Below, in pieces: positions 1 through 8,589 of a stretch of DNA of 64,000 nucleotides. The position numbers and the translations under genes were made by a program. Below the pieces are notes generated by a model, which searched no databases, was not told the DNA's origin, and saw only the letters and a program-made list of their open reading frames with translations. Source of the stretch: Priestia megaterium (lineage in GTDB: Bacteria; Bacillota; Bacilli; Bacillales; Bacillaceae_H); contig NZ_CP085442.1 of the NCBI RefSeq assembly GCF_023824195.1, positions 2,084,001 to 2,148,000 of the forward strand, given 5' to 3'. Positions within the stretch are counted from its first letter, which is position 1. Every line of letters starts with the position of its first letter.

Positions 1-77
1 ACGTCGTCCATGATAAAAATTCTCTCTTTTTCTAAAATTTCTTTTGCCGGAAGATCACGTGGAATATTAATAGGCAA
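1..77 (-). CDS. metAA: Homoserine O-acyltransferase MetA, N-terminal fragment (runs off the window)
   Basis: Only the first 25 codons are in the window. The minus strand reads TTG, then PINIPRDLPAKEILEK and on to FIMDD, which matches the conserved N-terminus of Bacillus homoserine O-acetyl/succinyltransferase (first committed step of methionine synthesis). The TTG start at 75-77 follows an AGGAGG ribosome site at about 84-89 at normal spacing. A good sigma-A promoter lies upstream on the same strand. In B. subtilis metA is close to bsaA and ypgQ/ypgR, which also occur here just to the right, so synteny supports the call. The active site lies outside the window. Confidence 0.88.
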   Translation of the reverse strand, partial: MPINIPRDLPAKEILEKERIFIMDD

Positions 78-169
78 TAAAATTCCTCCTATTCGATTTC
101 GAAGTAATGACGCGTATAAATGTTCTTTCTCACGTGAAGATGAGGTTCAACATTTATGTACAATATACT

Positions 170-198
170 ATTATAGGAATATACAGAATATTAAGCAA
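170..198 (-). promoter_or_regulatory. Predicted sigma-A promoter of metAA
   Basis: On the minus strand a TTGCTT -35 (193-198) and a perfect TATAAT -10 (170-175) are separated by 17 bases. Transcription would start near 163 and leave a leader of under 90 bases. That is too short for a full SAM (S-box) riboswitch, and I see no S-box motifs. Confidence 0.7.
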
Positions 199-428
199 TT
201 GAATTTTGAAAAAAAAGAGCATTAATATGCGTAATGGCCAAAGTGAAATGGTACAATAAGGTTGAACTGGAGCGTTGCTATGCTTTTTTAGCTTGAATGA
301 AACTCAGTAAAATTTATAGCGCAGTCGTTCCTGTATTTATTAAACTTCATATCTCCCCCAGAAAATGGATTTTATCTTTTTTTGATGAAGTGTTTAAAAA
401 GAATTCTCACCAGAAAAGGGGTTTTTAT

Positions 429-2117
429 ATGACAACTAAGAAGCAAATAAAAAGTGATTTGCAAATTGCACAAGAAGCAACCATTAAACCGATTAAAGAG
501 ATTGCCGAACAGCTAGATATTTTAGAAACCGAGCTAGAGCCGTACGGACACTATAAAGCCAAGCTTTCTTTGTCCGTTATGGAACGTTTACACACAAAAA
601 AAGATGGAAAAGTGATTTTAGTTACGGCTATTAATCCAACTCCAGCGGGAGAAGGAAAGTCGACAGTGACGGTTGGCTTAGCTCAGGCATTACATAGATT
701 AGGTAAAAAAGCGATTGTCGCCATGCGCGAACCATCTCTTGGTCCAGTAATGGGAATTAAAGGAGGTGCCGCTGGAGGCGGCTATGCTCAGGTGCTTCCG
801 ATGGAGGATATTAATTTACACTTTACTGGAGACCTGCATGCCATCACAACAGCTAACAACGCGCTGGCAGCTATTTTAGACAACCATATACATCAAGGCA
901 ATGAACTGCGCATTGATACACGTAAAATCACGTGGAAACGAGTGGTTGATTTAAACGACCGCGCGTTGCGTCAAGTTGTCATTGGATTAGGTGGTCCAAT
1001 GCAAAGTGTTCCTCGAGAAGATGGATTTGATATTACGGTTGCATCAGAAATTATGGCTATTTTCTGCTTAGCGTCAGATTTACAAGACTTAAAGCGTCGC
1101 TTAGCTTCTATTGTTGTAGCTTACAATATGGACAATGAGCCTGTAACGGTTGCGGACTTAGGTGCACAAGGAGCGCTTACTCTTCTTTTAAAAGATGCGA
1201 TTAAGCCAAACCTTGTACAGACGTTGGAGCATACTCCAGCCCTCATTCACGGAGGTCCTTTTGCTAATATCGCCCACGGCTGCAATAGTGTTATTGCAAC
1301 AAAAATGGCCGCAAAACTAGGCGACTATGTAGTGACAGAAGCCGGATTCGGAGCAGATTTAGGAGCAGAAAAATTCCTAAATATTAAAGCTCGTATGGCA
1401 GATATTAAACCAGAAACGGTGGTTATTGTTGCTACAATTCGCGCTTTGAAAATGCATGGAGGCGTTCCTAAAGAGCGGTTAAATGAGGAAAACATTGAGG
1501 CCTTAGAAGCAGGAATTGAAAATCTTGAAAAACATATTGAAACGATTCAAGCATTCGGCGTTCCTTATGTTGTAGCCGTGAACCGTTTTGTAACGGACTC
1601 AAAAGGTGAAGTAGAAGCGCTTATGAATTGGTGTGCTTCAAAGAATGTTCCAGTTGCTTTAACAGAAGTATGGGAAAAAGGTGGAGAAGGGGGCGTCATG
1701 CTTGCAGAAAAAATTCTTGAAGTCATGAACGAGACAGAAAGTCAGTTTTCTCCTCTTTACGATGTGTCAGCTTCGATTCCAGAAAAAGTAGAAGCTATTG
1801 CTAAAACCGTATACGGAGCACAAGGCGTAGATTTTGCTCCAAAAGCGTTAAAGCAAATACAGCAATTTGAAGCAAACGGTTGGGATCACCTGCCGATCTG
1901 TATGGCCAAAACGCAGTATTCGTTAAGTGATGATCAGACGAAGCTTGGGCGACCAACTGATTTTAAGATTACGGTAAGGGAATTCCGTCCTTCACTCGGC
2001 GCTGGTTTTCTCGTTGCGCTAACAGGTTCAATTATGACAATGCCTGGACTTCCAAAAAAACCTGCTGCGCTCAATATGGATATTGACAAGAATGGACATG
2101 CACTAGGGATTTTTTAA
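429..2117 (+). CDS. fhs: Formate--tetrahydrofolate ligase
   Basis: 562-residue formyltetrahydrofolate synthetase, which makes 10-formyl-THF from formate, THF and ATP for one-carbon metabolism and purine synthesis in the cytoplasm. The P-loop-like [14 protein letters not shown] lies about 70 residues in and is followed by the glycine-rich [14 protein letters not shown] and by [13 protein letters not shown], all hallmarks of the family. The frame stays open to 297, but the ATG at 429 has an AAAAGGGG site just upstream and gives the usual family length and N-terminus ([15 protein letters not shown]). The 44 upstream codons are not family-like. The gene is monocistronic, divergent from metAA, and followed by a repeat-type hairpin terminator. 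Confidence 0.95.
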   Translation: MTTKKQIKSDLQIAQEATIKPIKEIAEQLDILETELEPYGHYKAKLSLSVMERLHTKKDGKVILVTAINPTPAGEGKSTVTVGLAQALHRLGKKAIVAMREPSLGPVMGIKGGAAGGGYAQVLPMEDINLHFTGDLHAITTANNALAAILDNHIHQGNELRIDTRKITWKRVVDLNDRALRQVVIGLGGPMQSVPREDGFDITVASEIMAIFCLASDLQDLKRRLASIVVAYNMDNEPVTVADLGAQGALTLLLKDAIKPNLVQTLEHTPALIHGGPFANIAHGCNSVIATKMAAKLGDYVVTEAGFGADLGAEKFLNIKARMADIKPETVVIVATIRALKMHGGVPKERLNEENIEALEAGIENLEKHIETIQAFGVPYVVAVNRFVTDSKGEVEALMNWCASKNVPVALTEVWEKGGEGGVMLAEKILEVMNETESQFSPLYDVSASIPEKVEAIAKTVYGAQGVDFAPKALKQIQQFEANGWDHLPICMAKTQYSLSDDQTKLGRPTDFKITVREFRPSLGAGFLVALTGSIMTMPGLPKKPAALNMDIDKNGHALGIF

Positions 2118-2154
2118 GAGAAGAGGCTAGGGTAAGAGTATTTTAGTTGAAGGA

Positions 2155-2212
2155 AAATCCGAACGATGAAGCAAGATTCTTGATGAAGAATCAAACTCGT
2201 TCGGATTTTTTC
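2155..2212 (+). terminator. Hairpin terminator after fhs, part of the dispersed element
   Basis: The 12-base perfect stem AAATCCGAACGA / TCGTTCGGATTT encloses a second 7-base stem and is followed by a run of T residues. It lies 38 bases after the fhs stop. Confidence 0.75.
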
Positions 2213-2245
2213 ATAGTTATGGTAAAAATAAGTTTCATGGGTGTA

Positions 2246-2354
2246 GTGGCTTCTAGCTGTTGATTGAAGGGCAAGGCGAAGACTCCTGCGAGAAAAGGCT
2301 CACCGACCGCCCGCGGAAAGCGAAGTCTTGCACGGAAATCAACAGCGGTGCCAC
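2246..2354. repeat. GC-rich Bacillaceae-type intergenic inverted repeat
   Basis: The ends are GTGGC...GCTGTTGATT (2246-2265) and AATCAACAGC...GCCAC (2337-2354), in inverted orientation. The interior carries GACTCCTGCG, GGCTCACCGACCGCCCG and CGGAAAGCGAAGTCTTGCA, which I recognise as the core of a repeat scattered through Bacillaceae genomes. It appears shortened in the middle compared with the form I remember. The 70-codon open frame crossing it is not a gene. Confidence 0.65.
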
Positions 2355-2531
2355 AAGCAATCCATACTCGATCATTTATCCCATTTGTTCGTCTGTAGAT
2401 TGGATGGACTTAGTTGTGTCTCAATCTCTTTCTTGCCATATAAAACAAAATAACAGGTATGTTATGAATTAATTTGGCAAGAAAGAAGAAGAGCTGACTG
2501 TTCGTATTTTATAAAAAAGGAAGTAGTTGAA

Positions 2532-3050
2532 ATGTTTGATCCAATTGTATTTGATAATTTAAAAGTTGTTGTAGAAGGAGAGATCTATGATCTTGACTTA
2601 TCTGGGCAAGTATCTGTTACGAACCGCGAAGATTTTGTAGACTTAGCTCAGTTTACTCGAACGTACCGCATTTCTTTTCAACAGCATTTTTGCTGTACCG
2701 CGTCGCTAACTTTATCAACCGACTTAGACAACATTCATGCCGAATTAATGCCTTCCCGTGTAGAAAAACCAGGGTGTACAGTTTATATTCATTTTCAGCT
2801 AAAAAAACAAAAACCGTTTGAAGAAGCTGAGTTTCAAAACATACAGGAAATGTGTGAGAGGATCTGGGGAACAACAAGAGTTGTTAAGCAGCGTATTACT
2901 CATGAAGTCGGAGGAAGCGAATATGAAAACAATATTGAGGTAACCTTTAACCGATTTATTTACGAAGACCAAGTAGGAGATTTAATCGAGATGATTGATT
3001 ACATGCTGCAAACGACTGATCAGCTAAAGGTTCTTTACGACAAATCATAA
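2532..3050 (+). CDS. Conserved hypothetical protein, 172 residues
   Basis: I do not recognise a family. It is an acidic soluble protein without signal peptide or membrane segment. It has alternating beta-like segments in the first 100 residues (for example LKVVVEGEIYDLDLSGQVSV) and a C-terminal helix (DLIEMIDYMLQTTDQLKVLYDK). Three cysteines fall near residues 54, 55 and 82. The ATG is preceded by AAAAAAGGAAG at good spacing, and the long unbroken frame with normal codon use supports a real gene. It stands alone between the fhs repeat region and bsaA. Confidence 0.7.
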   Translation: MFDPIVFDNLKVVVEGEIYDLDLSGQVSVTNREDFVDLAQFTRTYRISFQQHFCCTASLTLSTDLDNIHAELMPSRVEKPGCTVYIHFQLKKQKPFEEAEFQNIQEMCERIWGTTRVVKQRITHEVGGSEYENNIEVTFNRFIYEDQVGDLIEMIDYMLQTTDQLKVLYDKS

Positions 3051-3111
3051 GAGCGTTTCAGTTGTACTTCCGAAATAAAGTGAATTACAATAGGGAAAAG
3101 GAGGCGTTTTG

Positions 3112-3588
3112 ATGAGCGTGTATGAATACTCTGCAAAAACAATTAAAGACGAAGACGTATCGCTATCTAACTATCAAGGTGACGTGCTGTTGATTGTGAA
3201 TACAGCTAGCAAATGCGGCTTCACCCCTCAATATAAAGATTTGCAGGCGCTGTACGAAGAAGAAAAAGAAAACGGCCTAACGGTTCTAGGTTTTCCTTGT
3301 AATCAGTTCGGTGGTCAAGAGCCAGGAAGTTCAAATGATATTGAACAATTTTGCGAGTTAAACTATGGCGTTTCGTTTCCGATGTTTGCAAAAGTAGATG
3401 TAAAAGGGGAGCATGCACACCCGTTATTTACATACTTAACAGAACAAGCACCGGGTCTACTAGGTTCCAAAGGGATAAAGTGGAATTTCACAAAGTTTTT
3501 AGTGAATCGTCAAGGTGAAGTCGTGAAGCGATATGCACCTCAAACTGCACCAAAAGATACTCAAAAAGATATAAAAGAATTGCTGTAA
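3112..3588 (+). CDS. bsaA: Glutathione peroxidase family thiol peroxidase (BsaA)
   Basis: 158-residue thioredoxin-fold peroxidase. The peroxidatic cysteine is in SKCGFTPQY (about residue 35). The other conserved residues are in GFPCNQFGGQEPG (Cys and Gln, about residues 62-74) and WNFTKFLV (Trp, about residue 125). Bacterial members of this length use cysteine in place of selenocysteine and are reduced by thioredoxin-type proteins. The ATG at 3112 has AAAAGGAGG upstream; a TTG codon just before it is not needed. Order next to ypgQ and ypgR, with metA nearby, matches the B. subtilis arrangement. Confidence 0.9.
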   Translation: MSVYEYSAKTIKDEDVSLSNYQGDVLLIVNTASKCGFTPQYKDLQALYEEEKENGLTVLGFPCNQFGGQEPGSSNDIEQFCELNYGVSFPMFAKVDVKGEHAHPLFTYLTEQAPGLLGSKGIKWNFTKFLVNRQGEVVKRYAPQTAPKDTQKDIKELL

Positions 3589-3589
3589 A

Positions 3590-3617
3590 AGCAGGTGGAT
3601 CTCCATCTGTTTTTTAT
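3590..3617 (+). terminator. Terminator after bsaA
   Basis: Imperfect stem CAGGTGGA/TCCATCTG followed directly by TTTTTTATTTTT. Confidence 0.6.
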
Positions 3618-3712
3618 TTTTCAGCGAGGGTTTTCAAAGGGTGATCAGCTGTCAGTGAGACGAGCGCCTTACTTTGTGCTAAAATAATGGTGGATATAAT
3701 TGAGGTGAGCAA

Positions 3713-4366
3713 ATGAATAAAATAGTGGAAACGGAAAAGTGGGTTCAAGCAAAGCTTGCGCATGACACGACTGGTCATGACTGGCAGCATATCGATCGCG
3801 TGCGTCGAAATGCAGTGCTTCTATATAAAAAAGAAGGCGGCAATCGGGAAGTTATCGAACTAGCCGCGCTTTTACACGATGTTGTAGATGATAAGCTAGT
3901 GGAAGATGTTGAAAAGGCGTACGAAGAAGTGTGGGAGTGGCTGAAGAGTCAGCAGGTAGAAGAAGAGAACTGCAAGCATATTGTTCACATTTTACAAACG
4001 ATGTCATTTAAAGGCGGAAACCGTCCGGCTATGGCTACGCTTGAAGGTCAAGTTGTTCAAGATGCAGATCGTTTAGATGCGATCGGTGCAATTGGTATCG
4101 CACGTACGTTTATGTATGCAGGTGCTAAAGGCACGGCTTTGTATGATGAAAACATTGCTGTACGAAGTGAGATGACGGAAGAAGAATACAGACACGGGAA
4201 ATCAACGGCTATTGCACATTTTTATGAAAAGTTATTAAAGCTCACTGCGTTAATGAATACTCAAACAGCACGGTCTCTAGCGCAAGAGCGACATACATAT
4301 ATGAAAGAATTTTTAGTTCAATTTAAGAAAGAGTGGAATTATCATTATGAAAATGCTGACTGTTGA
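3713..4366 (+). CDS. ypgQ: HD-domain phosphohydrolase, YpgQ family
   Basis: 217-residue single HD domain. The metal ligands are visible as HDWQH near residue 22, the HD doublet in ALLHDVVDD near residue 55, and the distal aspartate in VVQDADRLDAIGAIGIAR near residue 120. Family members are metal-dependent (d)NTP or nucleotide phosphohydrolases; the substrate cannot be read from the sequence. The ATG has GAGGTGAGC upstream. The 3' end overlaps the next gene by 20 bases, implying translational coupling to the ABC-F gene. Confidence 0.85.
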   Translation: MNKIVETEKWVQAKLAHDTTGHDWQHIDRVRRNAVLLYKKEGGNREVIELAALLHDVVDDKLVEDVEKAYEEVWEWLKSQQVEEENCKHIVHILQTMSFKGGNRPAMATLEGQVVQDADRLDAIGAIGIARTFMYAGAKGTALYDENIAVRSEMTEEEYRHGKSTAIAHFYEKLLKLTALMNTQTARSLAQERHTYMKEFLVQFKKEWNYHYENADC

Positions 4367-6245
4367 AAACTTAACAAAAACATATGGAGAAAAAGAGCTG
4401 TTTCATCAACTAACATTTACCATTACAGAAAATGAGCGAATCGGCTTAATCGGTGTAAATGGAACAGGGAAATCAACGCTTCTTAAAATTATCGCAGGTT
4501 TAGAGCTCGGAGACGAAGGCGATATTGTTCATGCTAAAGACTACAGCGTGACATATTTACCGCAGCATCCGGATTTTGATGAAGACTTAACAGTTTTGGA
4601 GCAAGTTTTCAGCGGAGATACGCCTCTTCTTAACTTATTAAAAAACTATGAGCTAGCTCTGTATGCGTTAGAGCAAGACTCTGCAAACGAAAAAAAACAG
4701 CAAACATTGTATGATTTACAGCAGAAAATGGATGCGATGAACGCGTGGGAAGCCAATTCTAACGCACAGTCGATTCTAACGAAGCTGGGGATTTCAAATA
4801 TGAGTGCAAAAATCGGTGAGCTTTCAGGTGGACAGAAAAAGCGCGTCTCCATTGCGCAAAGCCTAATTCAAACACCTGATTTATTGATCTTAGATGAGCC
4901 GACTAACCACTTAGATTATGAGACCGTTAAATGGCTCGAAGAATATTTATCCAAATATCAAGGAGCCGTGCTGCTTGTTACTCATGATCGCTATTTCTTG
5001 GATGCTGTTACAAACCGAATTTTTGAATTAGACGGTGGGAATTTATATAGCTATAAAGGAAACTATGCTGCTTTTCTAGAAGGAAAAGCGATTCGAGAAG
5101 AGCAGGAAAAAGCAACTCAAGCAAAATTAAGCAACTTATATCGCAATGAATTGGCTTGGATTCGCAGAGGAGCAAAAGCGCGTACGACTAAGCAAAAAGC
5201 GCGTATTCAGCGATTTGATGAATTAGAGGGGAAAATCGATTCCTCTGAAAAAGAATCACTGGATTTAAGTTTAGCAGGCAGCCGCCTTGGGAAAAAAGTG
5301 TTTGAATTAAAAGATGTGTCTAAGACGTATGAAAATAAAATCATTCTTTCAGACTTTACGCACATCGTGAAAAAACAAGATCGAATTGGAATTGTCGGAA
5401 AAAACGGAAGCGGAAAGTCTACACTTCTGAATATGATTGCAGGACGCATTGAGCCGGATAGCGGTGAAATTGACAGAGGACAAACGGTTAAAGTTGCTTA
5501 CTATACCCAAGAAAGCGATGATATGGACTTGAATCAACGCATGCTTGATTATATTAAAGAATCCGCAGAAGTTGTGCATACGACGGATGGAAAAATGATC
5601 TCTGCATCGCAAATGCTTGAGAGATTTCTATTTCCTTCACATACGCACGGAACACCGATTCAAAAGTTGTCCGGAGGAGAGCGCCGTCGTTTATACTTGT
5701 TAAAATTATTGATGACATCGCCGAATGTATTGCTTCTAGATGAGCCGACTAATGACTTGGATACTCAAACGCTAACGGTGCTTGAAGACTATCTCGAAGA
5801 ATTTCCAGGTGTTGTTATCACCGTATCGCATGATCGCTATTTCTTGGATAAAGTAGCAGATTACTTACTAGTCTTTGAAGGAGAAGGAAACATTTCGATT
5901 TATTTTGGCGCTTATACAGATCAATTGGAAGAAGCGATGAAGAAGAAGCAGGCAATGGCTCAGCAGGCTAAAGTGAAAGAAGAAAAGCCAAAACAGCCGG
6001 AGAAAATAAAAAAGCGTCGCTTAACGTATAAAGAACAAAAAGAATGGGAAGAAATCGAAGATAATATTGCAGCAAAAGAAGAAGAAATTGAACGGTTAAC
6101 AAGTGAAATTGAACAGGTGGGCAGCGATTATACAAAAGCGCATAACCTATCGTTAGAACAAGAAAAAGCAAATGAAGAATTAAGTGCACTGCTTGATCGC
6201 TGGGCAGAGCTTTCAGAGCTGATTGAAGAAATTGAAAACGCGTAA
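4347..6245 (+). CDS. yfmR: ABC-F family ATPase with C-terminal coiled coil (YfmR/Uup type)
   Basis: 632 residues with two ATP-binding cassettes and no membrane segments. The first has Walker A GVNGTGKST (about 36-44), signature LSGGQKKR (about 153) and Walker B LLILDEPTNHLD (about 175). The second has GKNGSGKST (about 353), LSGGERRR (about 440) and LLLDEPTNDLD (about 462). A lysine/glutamate-rich coiled coil fills residues 540-632. This layout is that of ribosome-binding ABC-F proteins such as Uup/YfmR, which relieve stalled ribosomes. It overlaps ypgQ by 20 bases and lies between ypgQ and ypgR, which are adjacent in B. subtilis, so it may be an inserted or relocated gene. Confidence 0.85.
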   Translation: MKMLTVENLTKTYGEKELFHQLTFTITENERIGLIGVNGTGKSTLLKIIAGLELGDEGDIVHAKDYSVTYLPQHPDFDEDLTVLEQVFSGDTPLLNLLKNYELALYALEQDSANEKKQQTLYDLQQKMDAMNAWEANSNAQSILTKLGISNMSAKIGELSGGQKKRVSIAQSLIQTPDLLILDEPTNHLDYETVKWLEEYLSKYQGAVLLVTHDRYFLDAVTNRIFELDGGNLYSYKGNYAAFLEGKAIREEQEKATQAKLSNLYRNELAWIRRGAKARTTKQKARIQRFDELEGKIDSSEKESLDLSLAGSRLGKKVFELKDVSKTYENKIILSDFTHIVKKQDRIGIVGKNGSGKSTLLNMIAGRIEPDSGEIDRGQTVKVAYYTQESDDMDLNQRMLDYIKESAEVVHTTDGKMISASQMLERFLFPSHTHGTPIQKLSGGERRRLYLLKLLMTSPNVLLLDEPTNDLDTQTLTVLEDYLEEFPGVVITVSHDRYFLDKVADYLLVFEGEGNISIYFGAYTDQLEEAMKKKQAMAQQAKVKEEKPKQPEKIKKRRLTYKEQKEWEEIEDNIAAKEEEIERLTSEIEQVGSDYTKAHNLSLEQEKANEELSALLDRWAELSELIEEIENA

Positions 6246-6308
6246 ACAAGTCGTTAGACGGAGTATAAGCCACATGCTACAATTTTAATGAGAGGAGTAC
6301 GATACGAC

Positions 6309-7433
6309 ATGAACATTAAATCAATTGAGCCAACGCCAAGTCCGAATACAATGAAAATTAATTTAGACGAAGTGTTATCAGGCGGAAAAAGCAATAACTA
6401 TACGGAAAAAAATGCTGAAGCAGCCCCTGAAGTTGTTCAAGACATCTTGAAAGTAGAAGGGGTAAAAGGAGTCTACCACGTAGCGGACTTCTTAGCAGTA
6501 GAACGAAATGCCAAATATGACTGGAAGCAAATTTTGCCGCAAGTTCGTGCAGCGTTTGGTGAAGATTTGCAAAGCAACAGTGAACAGCACAAAATGAATG
6601 AGCATTTTGGTGAGGTCAATGTGTCAGTTCAAATGTTCAAAAATGTACCGATGCAAGTCAAGCTAACGGACGGAAATGAAGAAAAGCGCTTTGGTCTGCC
6701 CGAACGATTCGTAAAAGCGGTAGCAGAACTTCAACGTTTTTCAGATAATGTGGTATTAGAACGGAAATGGAAAGAACAAGGCGTTCGTTATGGAGAGTTA
6801 GCGGCTATCGGAGACGAAGTTGTAGAAGAGTTAGCAGCGGCATATCCACAAGAAAGATTAACTCGCCTTGTGGCTAATGCACAAGAAGAAAAAGAAGGCG
6901 GAAAAGTTGTACAGCCGCGTAAAACCTATAAAGTTACAGAAGAAATGCTAGAAGACAAAGATTGGTCAGTGCGCTATGCCCATTTAGAACAAATGGATCC
7001 AACAGAAGCAGATTTAGACGTTTTAAATAAAGCGCTTGATGATGAAAAAGCATCTATTCGCCGCTTAGCTACGGTCTACTTAGGAATGATTGAATCAAAG
7101 GCGGTACTGCCTTATTTATACAAAGCATTAAAAGATAAATCAGTCACTGTGCGCCGTACTGCTGGAGACTGCATGTCAGATTTAGGTTTTGAAGAAGGTA
7201 TTCCGGCAATGTGTGAAGCTCTTGGTGATAAAAACAAGCTTGTGCGCTGGCGTGCAGCTATGTATTTATACGAAGTAGGGGACGAGACGGCTCTTCCTGC
7301 ATTAAAAGCAGCAGAGAATGATAAAGAATTTGAGGTAGATTTACAAATCAAGCTAGCAATTGAACGTATCGAAGGCGGAGAAGAAGCAAAAGGTTCTGTT
7401 TGGAAACAAATGACAGAAAGCAGAAAAGCATAA
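6309..7433 (+). CDS. ypgR: NifU/Nfu N-domain and HEAT-repeat protein, YpgR family
   Basis: 374 residues. The N-terminal ~90 residues (SIEPTPSPNTMKINLDEVL, then VEGVKGVYHVADFLAVERNAKYDWKQILP in part) match the Nfu/NifU N-terminal scaffold domain. The C-terminal ~180 residues consist of HEAT-like helical pairs (DWSVRYAHLEQM, IRRLATVYLGMI, VRRTAGDCMSDLG, VRWRAAMYLYEVG). The family is called virulence factor C-like; its biochemical role is unknown. An open frame begins at 6288, but the ATG at 6309 fits the GAGAGGAG site and the family N-terminus. It belongs to the bsaA-ypgQ-ypgR block and ends at a shared bidirectional terminator. Confidence 0.85.
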   Translation: MNIKSIEPTPSPNTMKINLDEVLSGGKSNNYTEKNAEAAPEVVQDILKVEGVKGVYHVADFLAVERNAKYDWKQILPQVRAAFGEDLQSNSEQHKMNEHFGEVNVSVQMFKNVPMQVKLTDGNEEKRFGLPERFVKAVAELQRFSDNVVLERKWKEQGVRYGELAAIGDEVVEELAAAYPQERLTRLVANAQEEKEGGKVVQPRKTYKVTEEMLEDKDWSVRYAHLEQMDPTEADLDVLNKALDDEKASIRRLATVYLGMIESKAVLPYLYKALKDKSVTVRRTAGDCMSDLGFEEGIPAMCEALGDKNKLVRWRAAMYLYEVGDETALPALKAAENDKEFEVDLQIKLAIERIEGGEEAKGSVWKQMTESRKA

Positions 7434-7436
7434 AAA

Positions 7437-7465
7437 AAAGATCATTCACTTGAATGATCTTTTTT
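7437..7465. terminator. Bidirectional terminator between ypgR and the deacetylase gene
   Basis: AAAAGATCATTC / GAATGATCTTTT with a short ACTT loop, A-rich on the left and T-rich on the right. It serves convergent genes. Confidence 0.85.
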
Positions 7466-8348
7466 ACGACTGTTTTGCAGCGGGAGTGGGAAACTGCATA
7501 GGCTGCATGGTGTTATCAATTTTAATAGGCTGATAGCCCGACTGCTTTAAGTAAGTCAAAATAGCAGGAAGGGATTGTGCCGTAAAGGATTTATCATGAA
7601 ATAAAATGACTGGTGTTCTTCCATTGGAGTTAACCCCTTGAATATGAGGTTCAAGGCCCTGAATAATTCTAGGTGCAGAACGAAGTGCCCAGTCTTCACT
7701 GTCTACATTCCAGTCCCATAATTTAAAGTGGCTTAGCAACTCTGTACGGTGGGGCTCTTTTAAATAAGGAACGCTGCCGTAAGGAACGCGGATTAACTTA
7801 CTGTCAACACCGGTTACTTTTTTAACTGTAGCTTGACACTCCTGCATTTCTTTTAACGCGGCGCCGTCTTCACTATACATGACATGAATATCATGAGAGA
7901 CGCCGTGACAGCCGATGGCATGTCCTTCCTGTGCTACTTTTTTAGCAATTTCAGGGTGAGCGTCAATTTGATACTTTAACATAAAGAAAGTTGCTTTTAC
8001 GTTATATTGACGCAAAGCATCTAAAATATGGAGAGTATCAGGCGTTGGGCCATCGTCAAACGTAAGGTAAACAGGCTGTGTAAGAGCTTGATTTTGATCG
8101 TTTAACGTATTCGCTACATACATATTATGGTGAAGTGTATTAAGCAGCTTCTCAGGTTGTGCTGAAGATGCAGCTTCTTTCAGCGGCAATGCAGTAGATG
8201 CTAAGATTTGCTGAGATGCAGCGGATTCACTTCCTTTGGCTTCTGTAATAAAAAACAAAGAAGCGACGATCACTAACACTAAAGACAAAAATGCATAAAA
8301 TCGTTTGTTTGGCTTAAATCGTTGGTTCGGTTTAAATCGCTGGTTCAA
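7464..8348 (-). CDS. Exported polysaccharide deacetylase (NodB family)
   Basis: 294 residues. An N-terminal membrane anchor or signal (about residues 17-36) follows a basic stretch made of a tandem repeat, NQRFKP NQRFKP NKRF, which is also visible as three ~18-base repeats in the DNA. The carbohydrate-esterase-4 motifs are present: LTFDDGPT (catalytic Asp pair), the metal histidines in GCHGVSHD, RVPYGS, DSEDW and VILFHD. The enzyme should deacetylate peptidoglycan or another N-acetylated polymer outside the membrane. The start is TTG at 8346-8348 with AAAGGA upstream. The exact substrate is unknown. Confidence 0.85.
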   Translation of the reverse strand: MNQRFKPNQRFKPNKRFYAFLSLVLVIVASLFFITEAKGSESAASQQILASTALPLKEAASSAQPEKLLNTLHHNMYVANTLNDQNQALTQPVYLTFDDGPTPDTLHILDALRQYNVKATFFMLKYQIDAHPEIAKKVAQEGHAIGCHGVSHDIHVMYSEDGAALKEMQECQATVKKVTGVDSKLIRVPYGSVPYLKEPHRTELLSHFKLWDWNVDSEDWALRSAPRIIQGLEPHIQGVNSNGRTPVILFHDKSFTAQSLPAILTYLKQSGYQPIKIDNTMQPMQFPTPAAKQS

Positions 8349-8589
8349 TTTGAAAATCCTTTCTACTAAACTACTATTTACTACTATAGTACAAAAAATG
8401 GAATATTAATAGTAAAAATCGACATTTTTATGGAAAAAAATTAGATGATATGACCCGGTTTTAATCTTTTTTTGTCAAATGGAAAAGGAGAATGGGACAA
8501 CGATAAGGATTTGAAAGGTGAGTAGCTAGATTTTTCCTGGCTTTTATAGTATGCTTTTAGCGTGAATGATTGTTAGGAGGAATGTTAAT

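Larger units (their letters stand above)
2121..2440. repeat. Dispersed intergenic element, copy 1 (interrupted by another repeat)
   Basis: The left end AAGAGGCTAGGGTAAG (2121-2136) is followed by TATTTTAGTTGAAGGAAAATCCGAACGATGA. A strong hairpin then forms between AAATCCGAACGA (2155-2166) and TCGTTCGGATTT (2197-2208), with an inner GATTCTT/AAGAATC stem. The right end, TAGATTGG through TGTCTCAATCTCTTT, lies at about 2396-2433. The same left part, hairpin and right end are contiguous at 63152-63303 and recognisable at 26712-26876. Here a different GC-rich inverted repeat (2246-2354) sits between hairpin and right end. The hairpin plus T-run probably also terminates fhs transcription. Confidence 0.7.

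Noticed and set aside
10..225. 71-codon plus-strand frame at the window edge
   Set aside because: It is antisense to the start and promoter of metAA, which has a clear family match.
297..428. 44-codon N-terminal extension of fhs
   Set aside because: The frame is open, but the ribosome site, family length and family N-terminus all point to the ATG at 429.
2260..2472. 70-codon open frame
   Set aside because: It lies across the GC-rich intergenic repeat and has no ribosome site.
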